Source of the DNA: a virus
Virus record (IMG/VR): IMGVR_UViG_3300020169_000122
Location: 1 to 23,043 of that record
Direction: 5' to 3' (one strand)
DNA: 23,043 bases
The position numbers were made by a program, and so were the translations under genes. Shown piece by piece: positions 17,257 through 23,043 of this stretch. How positions within the stretch are numbered: the first letter of the stretch is position 1; the number at the start of each line of letters is the position of its first letter. Below the pieces are notes generated by a model. That model saw only the letters and a program-made list of their open reading frames with translations, was not told where the DNA came from and did not search any database.

Positions 17257-17950
17257 TTGGGATAGAGAGAGATTTTGTTGTTCCGGAGGGAAAAAAAGTT
17301 AAATCAACGTCAGGTTGGATTTTTTGAATATATTCCCTAAATGCTCTAGCATCTCGAGCTAAGAAAGCAGTATCCACAAACTCTCGAATAGTTTTTCTTT
17401 CTCTATCACCATTGATAGACGTAATCATATACTTCAACCTAGTTGTTAGTTCTGGGGAACCCTCTACGTTAATTTTCTTTAAACCCTCTAACTCTTGAGA
17501 GACTTTAGTTTCGTCCCCCTGAGTTAATAGTTTAAATGAGATTTCATTACTAGAGGTAGGGAGAGTGAATTGAAATTCATTTAATCCCTTAGTATATAGT
17601 GATTCATCTAATGGTTTATTTTCTAATAAAGATAAGTCTACTGATTCTTCTTTACCGTTGTATGTAAACTTATAATCAGCTCCATACCCTAAAATACGAG
17701 CAGCTATCATAATAGCATTTTTATCCCCAATAAGTAAATCATTATAATTAATATCAGATACTATTAAGGATTTTAGGAGTTTATCCAATACACTCCCATT
17801 AGCAATATAATTCTGGTTGGTGAGGATATCTTCCTCCTTAGCAGTCATATACTTAATTTCAATTGTACCCGAGGAAAGTAGGTTATCACTAGGATAAATT
17901 AAACCTTTAGAAGGTAATTCGATTGTTTCTGTTGGTAATTTAAAACTCAT
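17216..17950 (-). CDS. gp26-like baseplate hub / tail assembly protein
   Basis: The 244-residue protein matches the T4 gp26-type baseplate family. It opens with LPTETIELPSKGLIYPSDNLLSSGTIEIKYMTAKEEDILTNQNYI, the most recognisable block. A middle beta-rich domain follows (FQFTLPTSSNEISFKLLTQGDETKV). A helix then ends near EYIQKIQPDVDLTFFP, and the last residues are SIPIGISFFWPDVDLG, where PIGxxFFWPD is the familiar end of the family. The Pro-Asp-Val-Asp pair occurs twice (around PDVDLTFFP and again at the end). It precedes the tape measure and overlaps the chaperone-like frame by 41 bases, arguing that it acts in tail assembly rather than only as a finished baseplate part. The spacing to the upstream 101-residue gene is 66 bases. 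Confidence 0.82.
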   Translation of the reverse strand: MSFKLPTETIELPSKGLIYPSDNLLSSGTIEIKYMTAKEEDILTNQNYIANGSVLDKLLKSLIVSDINYNDLLIGDKNAIMIAARILGYGADYKFTYNGKEESVDLSLLENKPLDESLYTKGLNEFQFTLPTSSNEISFKLLTQGDETKVSQELEGLKKINVEGSPELTTRLKYMITSINGDRERKTIREFVDTAFLARDARAFREYIQKIQPDVDLTFFPSGTTKSLSIPIGISFFWPDVDLG

Positions 17951-18016
17951 ATTTTATGTTATAACTTTATTCAAAAATAAATACCGCGAAGGTAAATTCT
18001 TTAACAAATTATTTAA

Positions 18017-18322
18017 TTAGTATTGGCGAGACTGTTGTCTCTTTATATCAAGATCACCATAGATCTTACTTTCTAGTTTATCGACTCTGGAGTCGGTATG
18101 TCGAACAACGTTTTGTTCTACTTCATCAATTCGAGAATATAACTCTTGTCGAGTCTTCTCAAGTTGTCTATAAATATCTTCAAACGCGTGGTTTGATGAA
18201 ATATTTAAGTTATCAATGTCCTTCTTAAGGACTTTTGTCGTCATGTAATTCACGGACGTAATCGCAACCATAGCCAGCGCTATAACAGCAAGTACACCCA
18301 AAATAAATGATGTTATTTCCAT
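18017..18322 (-). CDS. Small membrane-anchored coiled-coil protein, unknown function
   Basis: The 101-residue protein opens with a membrane segment at about residues 4-26 (ITSFILGVLAVIALAMVAITSVNYM). It is followed by a charged region that reads as a long parallel coiled coil (FEDIYRQLEKTRQELYSRIDEVEQNVVRHTDSRVDKLESKI). There is no signal-peptidase site, so it would be an inner-membrane protein with most of its length on one side. It lies between the terminator after the tube gene and the gp26-like gene, so it has its own upstream region (AACATTTATATAC before the ATG). I cannot assign a function. Possibilities include a lysis regulator, a superinfection-exclusion factor or a membrane-associated assembly factor; the position alone does not decide. 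Confidence 0.7.
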   Translation of the reverse strand: MEITSFILGVLAVIALAMVAITSVNYMTTKVLKKDIDNLNISSNHAFEDIYRQLEKTRQELYSRIDEVEQNVVRHTDSRVDKLESKIYGDLDIKRQQSRQY

Positions 18323-18371
18323 AGTATATAAATGTTATGCTAAAGAACTTACCTCGCAGTAATCCCAAGAT

Positions 18372-18399
18372 AAAAAAAGAGCTTGGCATAGCCAAGCTC
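18372..18399 (-). terminator. Rho-independent terminator after tail tube gene
   Basis: On the minus strand GAGCTTGGC, loop TAT, GCCAAGCTC, followed by seven T (18378-18372). The 9-bp perfect stem with a T run is a textbook intrinsic terminator, lying 25 bases after the tube stop at 18424. Confidence 0.88.
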
Positions 18400-18423
18400 C
18401 TTTATAAAGTATGTTAAATCTTC

Positions 18424-18912
18424 TTAGAAGTTTAATACAGCGTAATCGATAGCAACAGTCATTGAGATTTCGATAGCAGTATCAACAGTATCCCAGTTAT
18501 AATCTCCAAATGAAGCATCTTTAATGAATGCACCTTTTAGTACCCATTCAGATACTACATCTCCTACAGGACCTAATACGTTAAATCTAAGATCTTTCTT
18601 ATAGAAATCTGAGTAACCATCTCTACCAGTAACTGATTCGTGGTGTAAACGAACCCATTCCATTACTGATTGTGCACCTGAAGGTGTGATAGGATCAAAT
18701 AATGTAAATGATACATCGTTCCATACGGACTTACCTTTTACCTTACGTTGTACATTCATATGGTTAAGAGTCACTTCACCTTGTGCCAAAGACACTGCAC
18801 CTACACCTTTTACCATGTATGAAGGAACACCGTCCATATACATGATAAACCTATTTGCTTGTTTTGGTTCAAATGCTGTGAAGAAAACTTCGTTTGTATC
18901 TAATACTGCCAT
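18424..18912 (-). CDS. Tail tube protein (gp19-like)
   Basis: The 162-residue protein is the usual size of T4 gp19 (163). It forms the inner tube. Recognisable blocks are FTAFEPKQANRFIMYMDGVPSYMVKGVGA, then LNHMNVQRKVKGKSVWNDVSFTLFDPITPSGAQSVMEW, then RDGYSDFYKKDLRFNVLGPVGDVVSEWVLKGAFIKDASFGDYNWD. This order is very typical of myovirus tubes. It follows the sheath gene after 47 bases and is closed by a strong terminator. A copy of the recurring TATTTATAAC motif lies 21 bases before its ATG. It is produced at very high copy in such phages, which fits its having a promoter-like motif and a terminator of its own. Confidence 0.93.
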   Translation of the reverse strand: MAVLDTNEVFFTAFEPKQANRFIMYMDGVPSYMVKGVGAVSLAQGEVTLNHMNVQRKVKGKSVWNDVSFTLFDPITPSGAQSVMEWVRLHHESVTGRDGYSDFYKKDLRFNVLGPVGDVVSEWVLKGAFIKDASFGDYNWDTVDTAIEISMTVAIDYAVLNF

Positions 18913-18933
18913 TTTGCTATGCTATTTTATTCG

Positions 18934-18943
18934 GTTATAAATA
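18934..18943 (-). promoter_or_regulatory. Recurring TATTTATAAC motif before tail tube gene
   Basis: The minus strand reads TATTTATAAC, 21 bases before the ATG at 18912, in the 47-base gap after the sheath gene. Same motif as before sheath and two other genes; candidate late promoter. Confidence 0.35.
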
Positions 18944-18959
18944 TCTACTTTTCTTCTCC

Positions 18960-20675
18960 TTATGCTGGGAATGAAGCGCCAGTTGGTTGTAAGTTAAAGT
19001 CTAAGTAGATGAACTCAGCTGTTCTAGTTGGTTGGATATAAATCTGACCTATTAACTGATTTCTATCAATCACATCAGGTGTGTTATTACTTTCATCCAT
19101 GATTACTTTAAAAGCATATAAACCTTGTCTTGATTGAACACTTTCTAAGTATGGGTTAACTTGAGCTAAGAAGTTATTTCTTGTAGCTGCTGTATTTTGT
19201 TCAAATACTAAGTTTTGACCTATTTGAGAAATATATCCTTTTAGTTCAATCAACAATCTTCTAACGTTTACTCTATCAAGTGCTGAAGCTTGTTTTTGTA
19301 AGGTTTTCTGACCATATACTACAACACCAGTTCCTGGGAAAGTAGCGATTGGGTTAATATTTGCTTGATATAAATCATCTCTGTTAGTAGCTGATAGTTT
19401 TCTTTCTGCTTGGATTACTGTTCCTAATCCACCTCTGTTGATACCAGCAGGTGCGAACCAAGGCTCTGATGCGTTATCGTTAAATGCGAATACACCACCC
19501 ATCATAGTTGAAGCTGGTACCCATACGTTTTCACCTGAATCTGGGTCGATTGTTCTTAACCAAGGCCAATACATAGAAGCATATGAAGTATCTCTACCTG
19601 CTGCTTCTGTTTTAGCTTGAACTTGAGTCGAAGCATAGTTTACAGGATCAACTATCACCATATGATCTCCTCTTGATTGAGCATTTGAGATTGCTTTTGT
19701 GATTGGAGATGAGTGTGATTGATCTGTTAAACCAGGTAATAACATCAAGTTATATCTGTAATCATCTTGATTAGATAATAAGTTTAACATATCAGTATAA
19801 TCACCAGCTACCAAACCTTGAGTTTGAGCTGCTATCTTATCGTAGTATAAACCTGCACTAGATGGAATATTAGAACCAGAACCACCATCAAACGAACCAC
19901 CATAAGAACCTGATCCTACTACTGGAATGTTACCAACAAACTCTGATCTTGCGGCTCCAGCGTTATTAAAGTAGTTTAAAGTAGCACCTGGTACTGATTT
20001 TACTCTTACATATCTTGAAGCGTTAGGATAAGAACCTGATACTTCAACATAGTTTTCTGTTGAGTTGTAAGCTAACGTTTGATCACCTATTACCTTTGAA
20101 ATATAGTTTTCAGATTTAGGATCTAGTGATAAGTTAGGATAAGTTTCTAAAGCTACTTTACCAGTACTATTATCATCACCTCTTCTGATGATTAAAGAGA
20201 AAGTACCTGATGCTGTGTTAGCTGTATTAATCTCCCATCTAATACTATCTTTAGAACCACTATCTAGGGCTCCGTTAGATAATAATGAAGAAGTGTTATT
20301 GAATAATATTCCTTTATCTAAAGTTTCTAATACAAATGAACCTGAAGTATTTGATCCACTAACTTCTGCAGTGGCGTAACCCCAATCACTAGAAGAAGAT
20401 ACTACACGTGTTACTAATAAGCTATCACCACCGTTTTGGAAATAGTTATAAGCTGAAATAGAAGTTAAGTAAGTGTACTCACTGCTACCACTTTCAAACG
20501 TAGTACCAAATCTGTTTTGGTAATCTGAATATGAAGTTACTAATGTTGGGATTTCAACTGGTCCTTTAACTGCAGGACCTACAATAGCAGCACCTGCGTC
20601 TACTGGTTGCTGCTGAATAAAAGTATTATCGTTTTCACGAGCTAATACGCCTGGTGATACTAATGTTTCTGCCAT
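18960..20675 (-). CDS. Contractile tail sheath protein (gp18-like)
   Basis: The 571-residue protein forms the contractile sheath. It starts with SPGVLARENDNTFIQQQPVDAGAAIVGPAVKGPVEIPTLVTSYSDYQNRFGT, the conserved sheath N-terminus (VSPGV, GPAxKGP, TSYxDYxxxFG). A variable, Ser/Gly/Asn-rich surface domain occupies about residues 100-280. The conserved C-terminal domain follows: LLPGLTDQS, VDPVNY, SMYWPWLRTIDPDSGENVWVPASTMMGGVFAFND, APAGINRGGL, GVVVYGQKTLQ, VNVRRLLIELKGYI, and the end YIQPTRTAEFIYLDFNLQPTGASF. T4 gp18 is 659 residues, so this one has a smaller surface domain. It is followed by the tube gene, as in T4. Confidence 0.96.
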   Translation of the reverse strand: MAETLVSPGVLARENDNTFIQQQPVDAGAAIVGPAVKGPVEIPTLVTSYSDYQNRFGTTFESGSSEYTYLTSISAYNYFQNGGDSLLVTRVVSSSSDWGYATAEVSGSNTSGSFVLETLDKGILFNNTSSLLSNGALDSGSKDSIRWEINTANTASGTFSLIIRRGDDNSTGKVALETYPNLSLDPKSENYISKVIGDQTLAYNSTENYVEVSGSYPNASRYVRVKSVPGATLNYFNNAGAARSEFVGNIPVVGSGSYGGSFDGGSGSNIPSSAGLYYDKIAAQTQGLVAGDYTDMLNLLSNQDDYRYNLMLLPGLTDQSHSSPITKAISNAQSRGDHMVIVDPVNYASTQVQAKTEAAGRDTSYASMYWPWLRTIDPDSGENVWVPASTMMGGVFAFNDNASEPWFAPAGINRGGLGTVIQAERKLSATNRDDLYQANINPIATFPGTGVVVYGQKTLQKQASALDRVNVRRLLIELKGYISQIGQNLVFEQNTAATRNNFLAQVNPYLESVQSRQGLYAFKVIMDESNNTPDVIDRNQLIGQIYIQPTRTAEFIYLDFNLQPTGASFPA

Positions 20676-20692
20676 CGTGTAAGGTTGTTATT

Positions 20693-20702
20693 TGTTATAA
20701 AT
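20693..20702 (-). promoter_or_regulatory. Recurring TATTTATAAC motif before sheath gene
   Basis: The minus strand reads TATTTATAAC, 17 bases before the ATG at 20675. A run of C (CCCCCC) and T lies just upstream. Candidate late promoter; the exact motif also precedes the tube gene. Confidence 0.35.
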
Positions 20703-20722
20703 ACCTAAAAGGGGGGTAAAAA

Positions 20723-20971
20723 TCAAGCTTTTGTAAACTCACCTGTATTCAAATCAACGTTTCCGTCGCCATATGCTTCTGTCATCTGTTGTCCTAAAGT
20801 ATATTGGTCTTTTCTTAGTTGAGATAGTTGTTCTGTTAAAGAATCTTTGTCTAACTCTAAAGATTGGATTTGATATTCAATCTGGCCTAAACCAATAATT
20901 ATTTGTTCTTCACGTTGACGAAACTCAGTTAGTTTTGCTTTTTCGTTTTCTGTAATAAATTGTTGTTCCAT
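20723..20971 (-). CDS. Small coiled-coil protein upstream of sheath
   Basis: I start it at the ATG at 20971, giving 82 residues. The frame stays open further upstream, but that part overlaps the oxygenase gene and reads like non-coding sequence. Nearly all of the protein is a charged heptad-like helix (LTEFRQREEQIIIGLGQIEYQIQSLELDKDSLTEQLSQLRKDQYTLGQQM), ending in a short loop DGNVDLNTGEFTKA. No signal peptide, membrane span or Cys. It lies before the sheath gene, where T4-like marine phages often carry a small coiled-coil gene. The function is unknown; a scaffold, chaperone or minor virion role is possible. The recurring upstream motif ends exactly at its start codon. Confidence 0.7.
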   Translation of the reverse strand: MEQQFITENEKAKLTEFRQREEQIIIGLGQIEYQIQSLELDKDSLTEQLSQLRKDQYTLGQQMTEAYGDGNVDLNTGEFTKA

Positions 20972-20984
20972 GTTATAAATATTA
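20972..20984 (-). promoter_or_regulatory. Recurring TAATATTTATAAC motif abutting a start codon
   Basis: The minus strand reads TAATATTTATAAC immediately followed by ATG. Because there is no space for a leader, this copy either drives a leaderless message or shows that the motif works in translation rather than transcription. Confidence 0.3.
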
Positions 20985-21008
20985 CTTATTTTGTTAAAAT
21001 GTGTTTTA

Positions 21009-21596
21009 TTAATACTCTGTATTAAAGAAGAATGTTTGGAATAATCTACCTGTTTCTTTGTCTTCACCAAAATACTTCATTGATGAATGGAATAAATCAC
21101 CTCTATAAAGAACCAAACGATTAAACTTATTAGAGACCATATCGACCATATCCCATTTGGACATATCCCTAGAATCTTGGTATATATGGTTCATTGTTTC
21201 TTCATCATATGAACCATCGGCGTGGCGAGGAGCACTGTATAAACCCGTTTCTTTGTGGCGATATAACGCGGTACCTGAGTTTAGAGGTGCATCAGGAGTT
21301 AGATAACAAACACCAGCCCACATAGTGGTTTGATCACAATGAATCCAGCTACTATCATGTTTAGTTGTATACTGGTAAGAACCATTATATTGAATATCTT
21401 CGAACTGGGTGATATTTCCTCCAGCTTGTTGAACTAAACCTTGAATACAGTTTCTTAACTCATTATAATGCCAAGTACGAGTACGTTGCCCTGGGTAGTT
21501 ACCATATGTTTGGAACTCTTGAGATAAAGCAAAGTTACGGGGGATCATAGGATCAATCCCATAAAAGTCATCTACAATAATAACATTAGTTTGCAT
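21009..21596 (-). CDS. 2-oxoglutarate/Fe(II)-dependent oxygenase-like protein
   Basis: The 195-residue protein looks like a double-stranded beta-helix oxygenase of the 2OG-Fe(II) superfamily, of the kind common in marine phages. The iron ligands would be H86 and D88 (WIHCDQT) and H170 (YRGDLFHSS); R184 (GRLFQTFFF) would bind 2-oxoglutarate. Between them lie AGVCYLTPDAPLNSGTALYRHKETG and the helix-like KWDMVDMVSNKFNRLVLY. Such enzymes hydroxylate amino-acid side chains, nucleobases or small molecules; the target is unknown. It lies directly downstream of the collagen-like tail fibre gene, separated by a terminator, and upstream of the coiled-coil and sheath genes. The context allows a virion-modification role. 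Superfamily membership is fairly secure; substrate is not. Confidence 0.8.
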   Translation of the reverse strand: MQTNVIIVDDFYGIDPMIPRNFALSQEFQTYGNYPGQRTRTWHYNELRNCIQGLVQQAGGNITQFEDIQYNGSYQYTTKHDSSWIHCDQTTMWAGVCYLTPDAPLNSGTALYRHKETGLYSAPRHADGSYDEETMNHIYQDSRDMSKWDMVDMVSNKFNRLVLYRGDLFHSSMKYFGEDKETGRLFQTFFFNTEY

Positions 21597-21644
21597 ATTA
21601 TTTACTCTTTTTATTTATTAGAATGTTTATATCGGGTAATATAC

Positions 21645-21666
21645 AAAAGGGGAGCTAATGCTCCCC
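21645..21666 (-). terminator. Rho-independent terminator after tail fibre gene
   Basis: On the minus strand GGGGAGC, loop ATTA, GCTCCCC, then TTTT (21648-21645). The 7-bp GC-rich stem starts 28 bases after the stop of the fibre gene at 21694. Only four T follow, so it may be less efficient than the one after the tube gene. Confidence 0.8.
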
Positions 21667-21693
21667 TCTTACTTTTAAGATATTTTAGATTTT

Positions 21694-23043
21694 TTAAAGT
21701 TTTTCAATCTTCGCATCTAACTCTTTAACAGCCTCAATAAGAACGGCTACTAGTTTTTCGTATTTAACAGCTTTGTATCCGTTTTCTCTTGTAGTTACTA
21801 CTTCTGGTAGGATTGCTTCTATTTCTTGGGCAATCACCCCAATATCAGTTCCTTTATGAGAGTGAACAGATTCAAACCCTTCTTTCCATTCAAAGTTAAC
21901 ACCGTTAATAGCTTTTACTTTATCCAAAGCGTTACCTATTTTAACAATATTACCCTTTAGTTTTCTATCTGAAGAAGAATACGCTATAACATCAGCTCCA
22001 GCATGTATTTCACCAGCTGTTGTTCCTAAAGTACTAGTACCTGAGGTCGTAACTGAGAGTGATTTACCTACGATAACAACATTACCTGAGTTATTATATA
22101 AGTTAGCTGTGTTTAGTGTTGTAGCTCCTGTTCTATAAGTAAAGTAGTTGTTAGTACCACTTATAGTAGCTGTTGGACCCGTAGGACCAATATTACCAAT
22201 AGGACCAATAGGGCCAATAGGACCAATAGGGCCAATAGCACCTTGAGGACCGATAGGACCTGTAGGACCTGCTACTGTTGAAGCTGCTCCTGTAGGACCG
22301 ATAGGACCTGTAGGACCAATAGCACCTTGGGGTCCGATAGGACCTGTAGGACCAATAGCACCTTGGGGTCCGATAGGACCTGTAGGACCAATAGCACCTT
22401 GTGGACCGATAGGACCGCTAGGACCTTGAGGACCGATAGGACCGCTAGGACCTTGAGGACCGATAGGACCACTAGGACCTGTAGGACCTGCTACTGTTGA
22501 AGCTGCTCCTGTAGGACCAATAGGACCTGTAGGACCTGCTACTGTTGAAGCTGCTCCTGTAGGACCGATAGGACCTGTAGGACCTGCTACTGTTGAAGCT
22601 GCTCCTGTAGGACCAATAGGACCTGTAGGACCTGCTACTGTTGAAGCTGCTCCTGTAGGACCGATAGGACCTGTAGGACCAATAGCACCTTGTGGACCGA
22701 TAGGACCGATAGGACCGCTAGGACCTGTAGGACCAATAGCACCTTGTGGACCGATAGGACCGATAGGACCTGTAGGACCAATAGCACCTTGTGGACCGAT
22801 AGGACCGATAGGACCGCTAGGACCTGTAGGACCAATAGCACCTTGTGGACCAATAGGACCTTGAGCACCTTGTGGACCAATAGGACCTTGAGCACCTTGT
22901 GGACCAATAGGACCTTGAGCACCTTGTGGACCAATAGGACCTTGAGCACCTTGTGGGCCTATAGGACCTTGAGCACCTTGTGGACCTATAGGACCTTGAG
23001 CACCTTGTGGACCAATAGGACCAATAGGACCTTGAGCTCCTGT
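21694..23043 (-). CDS. Collagen-like tail fibre with C-terminal S74 (intramolecular chaperone) domain, 5' end cut by window
   Basis: The reading frame is open across all 450 codons to the window edge. Its start lies beyond 23043. The visible N-terminal part (about 290 residues) is Gly-X-Y repeat, with Pro mostly at X and Ile, Thr, Gln or Ser at Y, and with GAASTVA interruptions. A non-repetitive beta-type linker ([38 protein letters not shown]) follows, then the C-terminal chaperone domain: [73 protein letters not shown]. The Ser of SDRKLK and the Lys five residues later fit the self-cleaving Ser/Lys pair of S74 endosialidase-type chaperones (S911/K916 in endoNF). The fibre is therefore expected to trimerise and then shed its chaperone. 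It is probably a tail fibre or tailspike-like adhesin. Confidence 0.9.
   Translation of the reverse strand, partial: TGAQGPIGPIGPQGAQGPIGPQGAQGPIGPQGAQGPIGPQGAQGPIGPQGAQGPIGPQGAQGPIGPQGAIGPTGPSGPIGPIGPQGAIGPTGPIGPIGPQGAIGPTGPSGPIGPIGPQGAIGPTGPIGPTGAASTVAGPTGPIGPTGAASTVAGPTGPIGPTGAASTVAGPTGPIGPTGAASTVAGPTGPSGPIGPQGPSGPIGPQGPSGPIGPQGAIGPTGPIGPQGAIGPTGPIGPQGAIGPTGPIGPTGAASTVAGPTGPIGPQGAIGPIGPIGPIGPIGNIGPTGPTATISGTNNYFTYRTGATTLNTANLYNNSGNVVIVGKSLSVTTSGTSTLGTTAGEIHAGADVIAYSSSDRKLKGNIVKIGNALDKVKAINGVNFEWKEGFESVHSHKGTDIGVIAQEIEAILPEVVTTRENGYKAVKYEKLVAVLIEAVKELDAKIEKL
22321..22392 (-). repeat. 36-bp tandem units in the fibre gene
   Basis: Two identical units start at 22321 and 22357, with a third diverging copy at 22393. 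Each encodes [12 protein letters not shown]. Confidence 0.85.
22490..22681 (-). repeat. 48-bp tandem units with interrupted collagen motif
   Basis: Four copies at 22490, 22538, 22586 and 22634, differing at a single ACC-A/G-AT position or the last base. Each encodes [16 protein letters not shown], so each carries a break (STVA) in the Gly-X-Y pattern. A fifth copy of the core lies apart at 22271. Confidence 0.9.
22861..23022 (-). repeat. 27-bp tandem units in the fibre gene
   Basis: Six copies starting at 22861, 22888, 22915, 22942, 22969 and 22996, exactly 27 bases apart, with a few silent changes (such as GGACCAATA to GGGCCTATA). Each encodes GPIGPQGAQ. Confidence 0.92.

Larger units (their letters stand above)
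22171..23043 (-). repeat. Gly-X-Y coding tandem repeat region of the fibre gene
   Basis: About 290 codons with Gly at every third residue, built from nested units with periods that are multiples of 9 or 12 bases. Period blocks: 27 bp at the left of the frame (N-terminal side), 45-54 bp units in the middle, 48 bp units, then 36 bp units. The array runs past the window edge. The repeat is a coding array, not CRISPR. Confidence 0.92.

Noticed and set aside
17291-17297. First T7 run in the gp26-like gene as the frameshift site
   Set aside because: A slip there also reaches the other open frame but would lose the conserved SIPIGISFF ending; the second run at 17239-17245 is more likely, though the first is not excluded.
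20972-21070. Upstream extension of the coiled-coil gene to 21070
   Set aside because: The extra residues overlap the oxygenase gene and lack the coiled-coil composition; the ATG at 20971 is better.
22272-22949. Leu/Val-rich open frames in the repeat region
   Set aside because: They are out-of-phase readings of the Gly-X-Y array. The Gly-X-Y frame is continuous with the S74 domain and has no stop.
22171-23043. Tandem repeats that might look like a CRISPR array
   Set aside because: No unique spacers; units are multiples of 9 or 12 bases and code for Gly-X-Y in frame.

Overview
The window looks like part of the genome of a lytic, contractile-tailed (myovirus) phage related to the T4 superfamily, probably one of its distant ('far-T4') marine or environmental branches. 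It is AT-rich, and every convincing gene is on the minus strand, so genes are transcribed from right to left. The T4-type signature genes are tail sheath, tail tube, a gp26-like protein, a gp53-like LysM baseplate wedge, gp32, UvsX, a gp41/DnaB-type helicase, RNase H/5'-3' exonuclease and class I ribonucleotide reductase. Unlike T4, the polymerase gene is a short, divergent family A (Pol I-like) enzyme. No Shine-Dalgarno motif is visible before the starts I checked, and two candidate promoters resemble the Bacteroidota type (TTTG, about 20 nt, TAnnTTTG-like). The host may therefore be a member of the Bacteroidota; this is an inference.

Layout in the direction of transcription (right to left). 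(1) 23043-21694: the 3' part of a collagen-like tail fibre gene. It has long Gly-X-Y tandem repeats ending in an S74-type self-cleaving intramolecular chaperone, and is followed by a hairpin terminator. (2) 21596-20723: a 2-oxoglutarate/Fe(II) oxygenase-like gene and a small coiled-coil gene. (3) 20675-18424: tail sheath and tail tube, then a strong terminator. (4) 18322-16963: a small membrane/coiled-coil protein, a gp26-like protein, and an overlapping small tail-chaperone-like frame that may be expressed by ribosomal frameshifting. (5) 16939-8510: tape measure, a small virion-type protein, a tube-initiator-like protein, LysM baseplate wedge, a large hub protein with a peptidase-M15-like C-terminus, and a small baseplate-linked protein. 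(6) 8491-1: replication and nucleotide genes, namely family A polymerase, a conserved hypothetical, SSB (gp32), UvsX, RNase H, replicative helicase, NrdB and NrdA (cut by the window edge).

How the parts fit. Sheath, tube, chaperones, tape measure and baseplate proteins build the contractile tail, and the fibre is probably a receptor-binding or spacer element matured by its own chaperone. The left part is a compact replisome and recombination operon with its own dNTP supply. Genes are packed with 1- to 26-base overlaps, suggesting translational coupling. The points most worth a second look are the gp26/chaperone overlap with a T7 slippery run, the oxygenase beside a collagen-like fibre, the bacterial-SSB/T7-gp2.5-like acidic-Phe tip on the gp32-like protein next to a family A polymerase, and two recurring upstream motifs that may separate early from late transcription. 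No tRNA, CRISPR, integrase or insertion sequence was seen.
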